From Marinobacter lipolyticus SM19 (GTDB lineage Bacteria > Pseudomonadota > Gammaproteobacteria > Pseudomonadales > Oleiphilaceae), in contig NZ_KE007326.1 in NCBI RefSeq assembly GCF_000397065.2, forward strand, positions 260,124 to 324,123: a stretch of 64,000 nucleotides of DNA. Direction: 5' to 3'. Of the stretch, positions 1 through 8,431 are shown in pieces (the stretch's first letter is position 1; every line of letters starts with the position of its first letter). A program made the translations under genes and the position numbers. A model generated the notes under the pieces. The model was not told the origin of the DNA, searched no databases, and worked only from the letters and a program-made list of their open reading frames with translations.

Positions 1-1131
1 GACAGCAGTTTTCTTGCCATGTGGCGACTCTGGTGGTTCGGCGACGCCCTCGGTCTGATGATACTCACGCCATTGCTGGTTACGTTTTGCCATGCCATTA
101 AGTACCGGTTGGTGTCCGTCAGGGCCTCGAAACTGGCAGAACTCACCCTGCTTTGGACTGGAATGATCCTCACCGGCTCTAATGCGCTGATTGACTCCAA
201 CATCAATGAACTGCATTTCCATCTGACGCCAATGTTACTCCTGCCCTTCGTGGTGTGGGCTGCAACCCGATTCAATACCGCTATTGCCGCCAGCACAACG
301 GCCATCATTGCCTGGATGGCCACGGGCTATCTGGTCAGCGGGATACACCCCTATGCAATCACTCTTCCTCAGTTTGCTGTCTGGCAAACTCAGGAATATC
401 TGGCCATTGTCAGCGTAATTTCTATCGGTTTGTCCGCTCTGATGCACGAACTGCGTGACCAGAGGCATCGCCTCGAATCCGCGACGGAGACTCTCAGATA
501 CCAGAACGAACAGCTGGAGGAGAAGGTCCGGGAGCGGACTCAATCGCTGGAACGGGCCAATGCCGAGCTGACGAGCTTGAATTCTCAACTGAAAGAATTG
601 GCATCCACAGATCATTTGACCGGTATAGCGAACCGCAGGCAATTCCATGAAGCGGGTGAGCGGGAGTTGCACCGCCTGAAACATGACCAGGGCAAAGCCG
701 TGCTGATCGCACTGGACCTGGATTATTTCAAGAGCATCAACGACCAGTACGGGCACGAAGCGGGCGACAATGTCCTCAGGCAGACGTTACCGCCGGTAAA
801 AAACAATATCCGGCCATCGGATCTCTTTGCCCGGGTCGGTGGAGAGGAGTTTTTAATATTTCTCACGGATGTGGAAGAAGCCACCGCAGTCAGAATTGCT
901 GAACGGATTCGAGAACACATTGCCGCTACCGATATGGAGGTGCCTTCCGGAACAATCCGCATAACGGCAAGCCTGGGCGTCGCAAAGTGGGACCAGACCT
1001 GCGATCTGAAGACGCTTATCAATCGTGCAGACATTGCGCTCTACCAGGCCAAACGCGAGGGCCGTAACTGCACTCGAACCTACACGACGGAGACAGAAGA
1101 CGGTGACCAGATGGCCCCGGGACCGGTGTGA
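1..1131 (+). CDS. Diguanylate cyclase with MASE1-like membrane sensor (5' partial)
   Basis: The frame is open from base 1 and the first Met (base 19) lies inside what reads as the end of a MASE1 membrane sensor domain (GDALGLMILTPLL), so the true start is upstream of the window. Several hydrophobic segments fill the first ~130 residues. A charged coiled-coil linker follows (about residues 145-195), then a GGDEF domain beginning at DHLTGIANRR. The active site reads RVGGEEF, an intact GGEEF variant, and RPSD lies five residues before it, matching the inhibitory I-site RxxD. The protein is therefore expected to make c-di-GMP at the inner membrane in response to an unknown signal, with product feedback. 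It stops at a TGA at 1129-1131 and is convergent with the crotonase gene. Confidence 0.88.
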   Translation, partial: DSSFLAMWRLWWFGDALGLMILTPLLVTFCHAIKYRLVSVRASKLAELTLLWTGMILTGSNALIDSNINELHFHLTPMLLLPFVVWAATRFNTAIAASTTAIIAWMATGYLVSGIHPYAITLPQFAVWQTQEYLAIVSVISIGLSALMHELRDQRHRLESATETLRYQNEQLEEKVRERTQSLERANAELTSLNSQLKELASTDHLTGIANRRQFHEAGERELHRLKHDQGKAVLIALDLDYFKSINDQYGHEAGDNVLRQTLPPVKNNIRPSDLFARVGGEEFLIFLTDVEEATAVRIAERIREHIAATDMEVPSGTIRITASLGVAKWDQTCDLKTLINRADIALYQAKREGRNCTRTYTTETEDGDQMAPGPV

Positions 1132-1173
1132 GCCACCGGCCACCGTTTCCTCAACAACAGAGAAGAGTCATCG

Positions 1174-2028
1174 TCACTCAGAGAAAAGATCCTTAACAGG
1201 AAACAAGCCCTCATATTCCGGGATCTGTTTCTGGGCCTTGGCCTGGAAAGTCTTCATCATGTCACCTGGCCGGAACATCCCCGCCTGCCAGGTCGCCATG
1301 TACTTCAGGCTGTCTTCCACGCTGTGATCGCGACTGTAGTTCAGCATTTCCTTGCAGCCTGTCACCGCCAGGGGTGAGTTCGCGGCAATCTGCCGCGCCA
1401 CGGTCATAACGCCCTCCAGCATGGCCTCCTGGTCGTCATACACTTCATTCACGAACCCCAGCGACTTGGCCTCACCCGCCGATAGCTTTCGGCCGGTATA
1501 GGCGAGTTCCCGCACCACACCCTGCGGCATCAGTTTAGGCAGGCGTTGCAACGTCCCCACATCGGCGGTCATGCCCAGCTCAGTTTCCTTGATGGTGAAA
1601 TAGGCATCATCAGTGCAGTAACGGCTGTCGGCCGCACATATGAGATCAAGCGCACCACCGATGCAGCCTCCGTGAACGGCGGCAAGCACCGGCAAACGCA
1701 CTTGTTCCAGAGAGGTCAGGGTATCCTGAAGCTGCAGGACCACTCGGCGGAGGTTCTCCGCCATACGGCCAGGATCACCACTCATGGGCACGGATTTGGG
1801 ATCACTGAACACGCCCAGGTCCATACCTGCAGAGAAGTGCTTGCCGGTCGACGAAATCACGATCACCCGCGCGTCCGTGTTGGCCTCGATGTCCTGCATA
1901 CACCGGGGCAGTTCCAGCCAGAACGCCTTGTTCATGGAATTCAGCGCTTCGGGGCGACTGAACTGCACATGAGCGATGTAGTCGGATACCTCAACGGAAA
2001 AACTCTGGTAGGTCGCAAGCTCTGGCAC
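1174..2028 (-). CDS. Crotonase family, delta3,5-delta2,4-dienoyl-CoA isomerase-like
   Basis: This is a 284-residue enoyl-CoA hydratase/isomerase fold protein. The oxyanion-hole region reads FSAGMDL and GGCIGGALDLI. The segment ETELGMTADVGTLQRLPK closely matches mammalian ECH1. The three acidic residues that ECH1 uses (Asp in GGxxDLI, Glu in KExxLG, Asp in ADVGT) are all present, which favours dienoyl-CoA isomerase over plain hydratase. The role would be moving double bonds during beta-oxidation of odd-position unsaturated fatty acids. The start is GTG at 2028, with AAGGAG six bases upstream. A general crotonase with another substrate remains possible. Confidence 0.85.
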   Translation of the reverse strand: MPELATYQSFSVEVSDYIAHVQFSRPEALNSMNKAFWLELPRCMQDIEANTDARVIVISSTGKHFSAGMDLGVFSDPKSVPMSGDPGRMAENLRRVVLQLQDTLTSLEQVRLPVLAAVHGGCIGGALDLICAADSRYCTDDAYFTIKETELGMTADVGTLQRLPKLMPQGVVRELAYTGRKLSAGEAKSLGFVNEVYDDQEAMLEGVMTVARQIAANSPLAVTGCKEMLNYSRDHSVEDSLKYMATWQAGMFRPGDMMKTFQAKAQKQIPEYEGLFPVKDLFSE

Positions 2029-2136
2029 AAGGCACTCCTTATATCGGGATCGGATTCAGGTCTGGAGCAGATTAAACCATGTTGCCGTCCCATTCACCCA
2101 CCTTTGAAGACTCAGTCCGTGACGCCGGCCCCGATC

Positions 2137-2466
2137 TCAGTGTTCCCGGTTCGGCCCACCGGGGGGCATGACCACCCACTCGGGATCCTCAAACTCACCC
2201 AGCGGCCGGATTTCCACAAATGGCGCCGCGCTGAGGATAATATCGGTGATTCTGGGGTCCTTGTCGGATTCCATTGCATCACGCGCCGCTTTGCTATCCC
2301 AGCTCGCAATGGCGATCAGCGTATTGGGGTCATCAATCTTCCGATGCAGTTCCGTGCCCCTGGCGCCGGGGGCCTGCTGGATCAACTCACTGGCCCGCAC
2401 CCACGCATCCGCATAGTCCTCAGCCGAGTAACCTTCCTTGATACGAACTTCAAACATGTACTTCAT
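2137..2466 (-). CDS. Small ABM-type (dimeric alpha/beta barrel) protein
   Basis: A 109-residue protein starting MKYMFEVRIKEGYS. The start is chosen because GGAGG lies four bases before this ATG; an upstream in-frame ATG seven codons earlier has no such site. The pattern (FEVRIKEG near the N-terminus, then GARGTELHRKIDDP and IAIASWDSKAARDAM) fits the antibiotic biosynthesis monooxygenase/dimeric ferredoxin-like fold. Members include heme-degrading and quinol monooxygenases as well as many proteins of unknown role. It lies about 110 bases upstream of the crotonase gene on the same strand and may be co-transcribed. No catalytic residue can be assigned. Confidence 0.65.
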   Translation of the reverse strand: MKYMFEVRIKEGYSAEDYADAWVRASELIQQAPGARGTELHRKIDDPNTLIAIASWDSKAARDAMESDKDPRITDIILSAAPFVEIRPLGEFEDPEWVVMPPGGPNREH

Positions 2467-2487
2467 ACATCCTCCGTTCCGGAACAA

Positions 2488-2731
2488 TCGTCACGTGCCC
2501 CGGTTTATGCCTATACAAAATAGCTTTGCATTCAACCGCCAATGGGGTACAGTGAATCCCGTTGGAAAGATAGAGCAAAGCATTTCATCAATAAGACGCA
2601 TCTCTGTTGTAACAAGTAGTGCATCGTCCTGTTTTTGACCACGCCAGTCTTTTGTTTCCGCATACCGCTGATCAGTCATCATGTCGATGATCTGACAGCA
2701 CATAAAATGATTGAATTCAGGATAGTTAAAT
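2488..2731 (+). promoter_or_regulatory. Promoter/leader region of the cold-shock gene
   Basis: About 240 bases without a convincing gene precede the cold-shock ORF. TTGCAT (2526-2531) and TACAGT (2548-2553), 16 bases apart, form a weak sigma70-like promoter that would give a transcript leader of about 170 bases. Long structured leaders are characteristic of cspA-family genes, where they control mRNA stability and translation at low temperature. The promoter assignment is inference; no clear cold-box was identified. Confidence 0.35.
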
Positions 2732-2938
2732 ATGTCTACTGTTACCGGTACTGTTAAGTTCTTCAACGAAGCAAAAGGCTTTGGCTTTATCACTCGTGAA
2801 GGCGGCCCGGACGTTTTTGTTCACTACAGCGCCATTCAGGGCGGCGGCTTCAAGACTCTGGCAGAAGGCCAGCAGGTCGAGTTCACCGTCACTCAGGGCC
2901 AGAAAGGTCCTCAGGCGGAAAACGTGACTGGTCTGTAA
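2732..2938 (+). CDS. Cold-shock domain protein (CspA family)
   Basis: A 68-residue single cold-shock domain protein, the usual family length. RNP1 reads KGFGFI and RNP2 reads VFVHY, the aromatic nucleic-acid-binding patches of CspA proteins. It starts [16 protein letters not shown], typical of the family. These proteins bind single-stranded RNA/DNA and act as RNA chaperones in the cytoplasm. The gene stands alone, with a long leader upstream and a strong intrinsic terminator 16 bases after the stop. Which paralogue (cspA, C, D or E) cannot be told from the sequence. Confidence 0.96.
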   Translation: MSTVTGTVKFFNEAKGFGFITREGGPDVFVHYSAIQGGGFKTLAEGQQVEFTVTQGQKGPQAENVTGL

Positions 2939-2954
2939 AACAGCCCACGCACAG

Positions 2955-2983
2955 AAAAAGGCAGCTTCGGCTGCCTTTTTTCG
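2955..2983 (+). terminator. Intrinsic terminator after the cold-shock gene
   Basis: A perfect 11-bp stem (2955-2965 pairing with 2970-2980) closes a TTCG tetraloop and ends in a T6 run. The A-rich left flank makes it potentially bidirectional, so it could also serve the convergent SDR gene. Confidence 0.93.
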
Positions 2984-3018
2984 TTATTCATCGCCCATTC
3001 CGTGCGCGCGAAATCAGA

Positions 3019-3690
3019 TTACCAAGGCAATAACTCCCCATTGCTGTGCCAGAATGAGCCGGAGTTATCCAGATTCAGTTCCTCAATTCTCTCAGCCAGG
3101 CCTTTTGCCGATTCAGCTGGAGTGATCAGTCCGCCGAAATTCACCATGCGGGTTTTGACATAGCCGGGGTGTAACTGGGCGACGGCGATGCCTTTTGGTT
3201 GCAGGTCCACCGCCAGGGATTTTCCAAAGGCATTCAGTGCGGCCTTTGACGCCCGGTAACCGTAACGACCACCTGAGTCATTGTCGGCAATAGAACCCAT
3301 TCGACTGGTTATGTTGGCAATCTTGCCGCCGTAGGGAATCTGCCCCACCAGCGCCTCCGCCACTCGCAGCGGCGCATAGGCATTGATTTCCATCTGCGTG
3401 CGGATGGAGTCGAAGTCGATACTGCCCAACTTTTCATCCTGCAACAGACCGGCGTTATTGATCAGCAGGTCAATGGTCTGGCCGTCCAGTTCTTTGACCA
3501 GCTTCTGGATACCGGCATCCGAGGTCACATCCACACCTTCGATGACTTTCGCAGCCGTCTCCTGCAATTCCGCTGAGGCCTCACGGCATACACCAATCAC
3601 CTGACACCCTTTACCGGCGTAGTGTCGAGCCAGCTCAAGACCAATACCACGGTTGGCTCCAGTAATAACGACTGTCTGATTCTCTGGCAT
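3019..3690 (-). CDS. Short-chain dehydrogenase/reductase
   Basis: A 223-residue classical SDR. It shows the NAD(P)-binding TGANRGIG motif at the N-terminus, NNAG in mid-protein, and the catalytic YxxxK as YGYRASK with an upstream Ser in NITSRMGS. The start is the ATG at 3690, with AGGAGG eight bases upstream; a longer frame exists but lacks this site. The length and the TGANRGIGLELARHY opening resemble the C-factor-like SDR subgroup. The substrate is unknown. It is divergent from the PanE-like gene. Confidence 0.85.
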   Translation of the reverse strand: MPENQTVVITGANRGIGLELARHYAGKGCQVIGVCREASAELQETAAKVIEGVDVTSDAGIQKLVKELDGQTIDLLINNAGLLQDEKLGSIDFDSIRTQMEINAYAPLRVAEALVGQIPYGGKIANITSRMGSIADNDSGGRYGYRASKAALNAFGKSLAVDLQPKGIAVAQLHPGYVKTRMVNFGGLITPAESAKGLAERIEELNLDNSGSFWHSNGELLPW

Positions 3691-3812
3691 ATTCTTTTCC
3701 TCCTGCGGACACATGCATTCAGGCATGAGAGTATGGCATCACTCGGGCAAGCGGGCCAAAATAGCGACGCTTCCATGAAAACAACAAACGGTATCAGGAT
3801 AAGGCTTAACTT

Positions 3813-4838
3813 GTGACCGAAACCACTTTCCGAATTGTCATTTTTGGTGCCGGCAGCGTCGGCTGCTATCTGGGCGGCCGGCTGCTGTCTGCCGGTGTTG
3901 ATGTGACCATGGTTGGGCGGCCCAGAATGCGTGAGGTACTACAAACCAACCCCCTGGTGGTGACCGACTATGAGGGCTTCAGCTTTCGCAGCCAGCTTGC
4001 CGGAAACCAGTACGTAACTTCCGCCGAAGCTGCCCGGCAGGCGGACCTGGTTCTGGTCACAGTGAAATCCGCAGCAACTTCCGAGGCCGGCAGTCAGCTC
4101 GCTCCCTGGGTGCCTGCGGGCGTGCCGGTAGTCAGCCTGCAGAACGGAATCTCCAACGCTTCACACCTTCAGGAGGCGATGCCGGAAGCCACCGTGCTGG
4201 CCGGTATGGTGCCGTTCAATGTGTTACAGCAGCAGCCGGGCCATTTCCATCAGGGCACCGAGGGCCATCTGATGGCAGATAAGCATCCGTCACTCGAACC
4301 CGCCCTGCCCTGGTTTGCCAAGGCAGGATTACCGCTGGAACTGAGGTCCGATATCGAATCGGTTATGTGGTCCAAGTTACTGCTGAACCTGAACAACCCG
4401 GTCAACGCACTGTCAGGAGTCCCCCTGCTGGAGGAGCTCTCACAGCGGGACTATCGCCGCTGCCTTGCCCTGGCGCAACGTGAAACGCTGCAACTTCTGA
4501 AGGCCGCCGGCATCCCTACTGTCAAACTGACCGCTCTGCCAATGAACCTGATTCCGCCACTGATGTCGACGCCGGACTGGCTGTTTACACGGCTGGCCAA
4601 ACAGATGCTGACCATTGATCCCGTCGCCCGTTCCTCCATGTGGGAAGACCTCCAGGCCGGACGGCCAACGGAGATCGACTGGATCAATGGCGAAGTAGTG
4701 AAACTGGCGGAACGACTGGGCAAGGATGCACCGGTCAACCGGAAGTTGGTGAAGCTGATGCATCAGCGTGAGAACCAGCCACGGGACTGGAACGCCGCTG
4801 AACTACTGAACGCATTACGGGACAGTAGACCGTGCTGA
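3813..4838 (+). CDS. 2-dehydropantoate 2-reductase family (PanE-like)
   Basis: A 341-residue ketopantoate reductase family protein. The Rossmann motif reads IFGAGSVGCYLGGRL. A family Lys occurs in MWSKLLLNLNNPVNALSG and a family Glu in the stretch GRPTEIDWINGEVV, both recognisable from PanE. PanE reduces ketopantoate to pantoate with NADPH on the route to CoA, but many genomes carry several paralogues of uncertain substrate, so the exact role is open. It uses a GTG start at 3813 behind an AGGATAAGG-like site and overlaps the next gene by seven bases, suggesting translational coupling. Confidence 0.85.
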   Translation: MTETTFRIVIFGAGSVGCYLGGRLLSAGVDVTMVGRPRMREVLQTNPLVVTDYEGFSFRSQLAGNQYVTSAEAARQADLVLVTVKSAATSEAGSQLAPWVPAGVPVVSLQNGISNASHLQEAMPEATVLAGMVPFNVLQQQPGHFHQGTEGHLMADKHPSLEPALPWFAKAGLPLELRSDIESVMWSKLLLNLNNPVNALSGVPLLEELSQRDYRRCLALAQRETLQLLKAAGIPTVKLTALPMNLIPPLMSTPDWLFTRLAKQMLTIDPVARSSMWEDLQAGRPTEIDWINGEVVKLAERLGKDAPVNRKLVKLMHQRENQPRDWNAAELLNALRDSRPC

Positions 4839-5692
4839 TCTATGCCATCTTCGCCATAACATTGATCGCACTGAGCATTTTCTACCTGTTCTTCTACCGG
4901 CAATGGCGTCGCGAACGGGCACTGCAAGAACCTTTTCCGGGCCAGTGGCGACAACTGCTGACTACCCAGGTGCCGCTGTACCACAGACTTTCCGAGTCAT
5001 TACAACGACAACTTGAACAACGGGTGCAGCTGTTCCTCGCGGAAAAAACCTTCTATGGCTGCGACGGTTTTGACGTGGATGACAGGGTCCGGCTCACCAT
5101 TGCCGGCCACGCCTGCCTGTTGATACTGGCCCGCGACTATACCGATTTCGATGATGTCCGCAGCATCCTGGTGTATCCGGACGCCTATCACGTGAGAGAT
5201 GTGGAAAACGATGGCATGGTGGTGAGCGTCAGCAACCAGATTCGCGCTGGTGAAGCCTCCAGCCGTGGCCAGGTGGTACTGGCCTGGGCGGAATGCGAAG
5301 AAGGGGCGGTCAATCCACACGGCGAACACAATGTTATTCTCCATGAATTCGCACACCAGCTTGATTACCTCGACGGCACTGCCGATGGTGCCCCTCCCCT
5401 TAGCGGCGAACAGGCCAGACAGTGGAAGCAAACCATGACCCGCGCCTACGAGCACCTGCGGCACTCCCTCCGGCACCACCAGCACAGCTGGCTTGATCCT
5501 TACGGCGCAACCGAGCCCGCCGAATTCTTTGCGGTACTGACAGAAGCCTTCTTTCAACAGCCCCAACACCTGAGCGACGAGCAGCCCGATGTGTATCGGG
5601 CCCTCTGCGGGTTCTACCGCTTTGATCCGCTCAGGGACGTGTCCGGTGATCAGGCTGCGCCTTTTGAAGCCCACCCGAAAACTTATCACTGA
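4832..5692 (+). CDS. mtfA: Zinc metallopeptidase, MtfA-like (M90)
   Basis: A 286-residue protein with one N-terminal membrane anchor (about residues 3-22) and the metal site HEFAHQLDYLDG, an HExxH zincin motif matching MtfA/M90 peptidases. E. coli MtfA binds the glucose repressor Mlc and has aminopeptidase activity; E. coli MtfA is soluble, so the N-terminal segment is a difference. The GTG start at 4832 overlaps the end of the PanE-like gene. The last 62 bases overlap the 3' end of the convergent LysR gene. Confidence 0.85.
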   Translation: MLIYAIFAITLIALSIFYLFFYRQWRRERALQEPFPGQWRQLLTTQVPLYHRLSESLQRQLEQRVQLFLAEKTFYGCDGFDVDDRVRLTIAGHACLLILARDYTDFDDVRSILVYPDAYHVRDVENDGMVVSVSNQIRAGEASSRGQVVLAWAECEEGAVNPHGEHNVILHEFAHQLDYLDGTADGAPPLSGEQARQWKQTMTRAYEHLRHSLRHHQHSWLDPYGATEPAEFFAVLTEAFFQQPQHLSDEQPDVYRALCGFYRFDPLRDVSGDQAAPFEAHPKTYH

Positions 5693-6554
5693 GGAAGTCC
5701 ACCAACGCCCTGACCTTGGGCGCTACAAACTTGCGCGTGGGATAGATGGCGTAGATCCCCAGCTCCATGGAGCGGTACTCCGGCATCACTTCCACCAGCG
5801 AACCGGTGGCCAGGTCCGCGCCCACCAGAAAATCCGGTTGCAGGATAATACCTTGATGGCTGAGCGCTACGGCACGACAGGTATCGCCGTTGTTGGTATT
5901 CAGCCAGGGTCGAATACGAACCGATACAGCACCATGCGGTCCCTCAAATTGCCAGTCGTGACGCGTTGCCAGATTACTGTAGGCAATAATCCGGTGTTCA
6001 GACAGTTCCGACGGGTGCCAGGGCGTGCCATGAGTTGCCAGGTAATCCGGTGAAGCGCAAAGTAGTATGCGGGTAGATGCCAGATTGCGACTGATCAGTG
6101 TGGAACTGGGCAGGCTGGCTATACGGATCGCCAGGTCAAAGCCTTCCTCAACGATATCTACAATCCGGTCGGCCAGGTTGATGTCCAGCTGGACATCCGG
6201 GTGCCGTTGATGAAACTCCCCCCACAGCGGCCCAAGATGACCAATGCCAAAACTCACGGGCACATTGATCCTCAGCAGCCCGCGGGCATTACCACTGCGG
6301 GAATCCAGTTCGGCTTCGGCCTCCTCAACATCTGACAGTAATTCCTTGCATCGAAAATAGAAGACCTCCCCCTCATCTGTCAGCGACAGCCGACGGGTTG
6401 TGCGATGCAGCAACCGAACGCCCAACCGCGTTTCCAGGTCGTTTACATACCGGGATACCGCTGCTTTAGAGACCCCCATCCCCTCGGCTGCTCCGACAAA
6501 ACTTTTGGCATCGACCACCGACACGAAGGTTTGCATCTCCAGTAGCTTATCCAT
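5631..6554 (-). CDS. LysR-family transcriptional regulator
   Basis: A 307-residue LysR regulator. The N-terminal winged helix-turn-helix is clear (MQTFVSVVDAKSF, then AAVSRYVNDLETRLGVRLL and HRTTRRLSLTDEG), followed by a substrate-binding-like effector domain. It is divergent from doxX and the extradiol dioxygenase gene, so it is the natural candidate regulator of that pair. Its last 62 bases overlap the mtfA-like gene on the other strand, encoding a charged C-terminal tail. The effector is unknown. Confidence 0.93.
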   Translation of the reverse strand: MDKLLEMQTFVSVVDAKSFVGAAEGMGVSKAAVSRYVNDLETRLGVRLLHRTTRRLSLTDEGEVFYFRCKELLSDVEEAEAELDSRSGNARGLLRINVPVSFGIGHLGPLWGEFHQRHPDVQLDINLADRIVDIVEEGFDLAIRIASLPSSTLISRNLASTRILLCASPDYLATHGTPWHPSELSEHRIIAYSNLATRHDWQFEGPHGAVSVRIRPWLNTNNGDTCRAVALSHQGIILQPDFLVGADLATGSLVEVMPEYRSMELGIYAIYPTRKFVAPKVRALVDFLSDKFSGGLQKAQPDHRTRP

Positions 6555-6665
6555 TGTTTCATTTTCCGAGACAGTTAATATTATTTTTCTATATTTATCC
6601 CATTTTTATTAACGCGTAAAGTTCACACCATGGTTTAACAACGAACCCACACAGGAGAGAAACCA
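6555..6665. promoter_or_regulatory. Divergent LysR/doxX promoter region
   Basis: An AT-rich stretch inside otherwise GC-rich DNA. GTTAATA (6574-6580) and TATTAAC (6607-6613) form a spaced inverted repeat between the two divergent starts. A LysR-type operator would be expected here, but no consensus can be proven by eye. Confidence 0.35.
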
Positions 6666-7106
6666 ATGAACAACCAATTGATCAAGCGCGTTTTTGCTAC
6701 CAACTCAAGCTGGGGAGCCCTGGCTCTGCGCATCCCCGTCGGCATCATCTTTGTAGCCCACGGCGCCCAGAAGCTGTTTGGCTGGTTTGGCGGCTACGGC
6801 CTGGAAGGTACCGGTCAGTGGATGGATTCCATCGGCCTCAGCCCCGGTTACCTGATGGCGCTGATGGCCGGCGGCGCGGAATTCCTCGGCGGCCTGGCAC
6901 TGATCATCGGCCTGCTGGTTCGGCCCGCCAGTGCGGTCCTGGCCTTTGCCATGCTGATCGCGATTTTCAGCGTTCATATCGGTAACGGCCTGTTCATGAG
7001 CAACAACGGCTATGAATTTGGACTTGTATTGCTGGCCGTGTCCGTATCGCTGATCTTCAGCGGCGGTGGCCGGGCTTCCGTAGATGCCCTGCTTGCCCGC
7101 CAGTAA
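6666..7106 (+). CDS. DoxX family membrane protein
   Basis: A 146-residue protein with four predicted membrane segments and the family signature around RIPVGIIFVAHGAQKLFGWF and AGGAEFLGGLALIIGLL. DoxX proteins are small inner-membrane proteins. Some associate with quinol oxidases or oxidative-stress systems, but most are uncharacterised. CAGGAGAG sits seven bases before the ATG. It is followed after 41 bases by the extradiol dioxygenase gene and is probably co-transcribed with it, under the divergent LysR gene. Confidence 0.9.
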   Translation: MNNQLIKRVFATNSSWGALALRIPVGIIFVAHGAQKLFGWFGGYGLEGTGQWMDSIGLSPGYLMALMAGGAEFLGGLALIIGLLVRPASAVLAFAMLIAIFSVHIGNGLFMSNNGYEFGLVLLAVSVSLIFSGGGRASVDALLARQ

Positions 7107-7147
7107 GACTGGACGAAACCATCAACCTGCGCCGAAAGGAGTGTGAC

Positions 7148-7954
7148 ATGAAGACATTGCCAAGCCTGTTCGTCTCCCATGGCGCACCCACGTTTGCCCT
7201 GGACCCTGGCCTCGCCGGCCAGGGTCTGGCTGAGTTGGGGCGCACGCTGAGTCATCCAAGCGCCATACTCGTGATATCTCCTCACTGGATGACACCCGGT
7301 GTGCAGGTTAGCACCGCAATTCAGCCGGAGACTATCCACGATTTTGGCGGATTTGATCCTGCCCTTTACGACATCACATACCCTGCCATTGGCCAACCTG
7401 AGGCCGCTGCCCGCGCCCTGGAACTGCTGTTACAGGCAGGCTGGCCGGCAACCGCCAACCAGCACCGGGGGCTCGACCACGGTGCCTGGGTACCCTTGCT
7501 GCACCTGTTCCCTCGAGCCGACGTACCGGTCTTTCAGGTGTCCATGCCACTGGATCTGGATACGGATTCGGCCTTTCAGCTTGGGCGCGCCCTGTCACCG
7601 CTGGCCGACGAGGGCGTACTGATCGTCGGGTCAGGTAGTCTGACCCACAATCTCTATGAGTTCCGTAACAGACACGAAGACAGCGAAGCCTACGCCAGTG
7701 AGTTCTCTGAATGGATCCAGCGTGCCGTTCTGGATGGGGATCATCACCGCCTCCTTCACGCTCTGGAACTGGCACCCCATGCCCTGCGGGCACATCCGAC
7801 CACGGAACACTTTTTACCACTGCTGATCGCACTCGGTGCAGCCAACGCCTCCAATGAGGCTGGCGTTATTGAAGGCGGCATCCAACATGGGGTACTGGCC
7901 ATGGATTCTTTTGTTTTTGGTCCCTGCCCCGGCATCAGAATCGGAAACCAATAG
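7148..7954 (+). CDS. LigB/DODA-type extradiol ring-cleavage dioxygenase (YgiD-like)
   Basis: A 268-residue class III extradiol dioxygenase. The expected metal-binding histidines are seen in LFVSHGAPTFAL, VISPHW, GLDHGAWVPL and GSLTHNL, the pattern of 4,5-DOPA dioxygenase/YgiD proteins (about 260-270 residues). The reaction would be O2-dependent meta-cleavage of a catecholic substrate in the cytoplasm; the natural substrate is unknown. AAAGGAG lies eight bases before the ATG. It follows doxX, a common pairing. Its 3' end overlaps the convergent AhpD-like gene by 20 bases. Confidence 0.9.
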   Translation: MKTLPSLFVSHGAPTFALDPGLAGQGLAELGRTLSHPSAILVISPHWMTPGVQVSTAIQPETIHDFGGFDPALYDITYPAIGQPEAAARALELLLQAGWPATANQHRGLDHGAWVPLLHLFPRADVPVFQVSMPLDLDTDSAFQLGRALSPLADEGVLIVGSGSLTHNLYEFRNRHEDSEAYASEFSEWIQRAVLDGDHHRLLHALELAPHALRAHPTTEHFLPLLIALGAANASNEAGVIEGGIQHGVLAMDSFVFGPCPGIRIGNQ

Positions 7955-8378
7955 CCATCCGGTTCCAACTGTTGATTTGCAGAATCACAGCAGTCAGGCT
8001 CACCAGCTCAACGTCAGTGAAGTTACCACTGACTTCCCGATAAACCTGATCGCTGACCGGTTTGTGAGCAATGTCTGTCAGGACTTCAGCCCAGCCCAAA
8101 GCAGAGCGTTCCCTGGCAGAAAATTCAGATGCCTCGCGCCAGGCTGACAACACATCAAGCCGCGACTGTTGCTCTCCGTCCCTGCGGGCTTCATCGTTAT
8201 GCATTCGTAGGCAGAACGCACAACCATTGATTTGTGAAACCCGCACATTAACCAGGTGTATCAACGATGGATCGAGACTGCCTGCGGCGCCCTTCCCCAA
8301 TTCAAGCAGGCCCTTGGGGATAGCCGGCTGAAGTGTGTAAACCCTATCTCTGGATAACCGTTTGTTATCGTGTTGCAT
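7935..8378 (-). CDS. Carboxymuconolactone decarboxylase/AhpD-like protein
   Basis: A 147-residue protein with the AhpD-type redox motif CAFCLRMHNDEAR (CxxC followed by His) and the supporting SALGWAEVLTDIA segment. Members act as alkylhydroperoxidase-like disulfide reductases or decarboxylases; the intact CxxC favours a redox role. The gene lies 53 bases downstream of an AraC-type regulator on the same strand and may be controlled by or co-expressed with it. Confidence 0.88.
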   Translation of the reverse strand: MQHDNKRLSRDRVYTLQPAIPKGLLELGKGAAGSLDPSLIHLVNVRVSQINGCAFCLRMHNDEARRDGEQQSRLDVLSAWREASEFSARERSALGWAEVLTDIAHKPVSDQVYREVSGNFTDVELVSLTAVILQINSWNRMAIGFRF

Positions 8379-8431
8379 GGCGTCTGGCCCCTCTGAATTT
8401 GAATTCCAGGGAACACACTAATGGGCCGCAC

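Noticed and set aside
1546-2523. 325-codon plus-strand open frame across the crotonase and the small ABM-type gene
   Set aside because: It spans two real minus-strand genes and has no coherent protein features.
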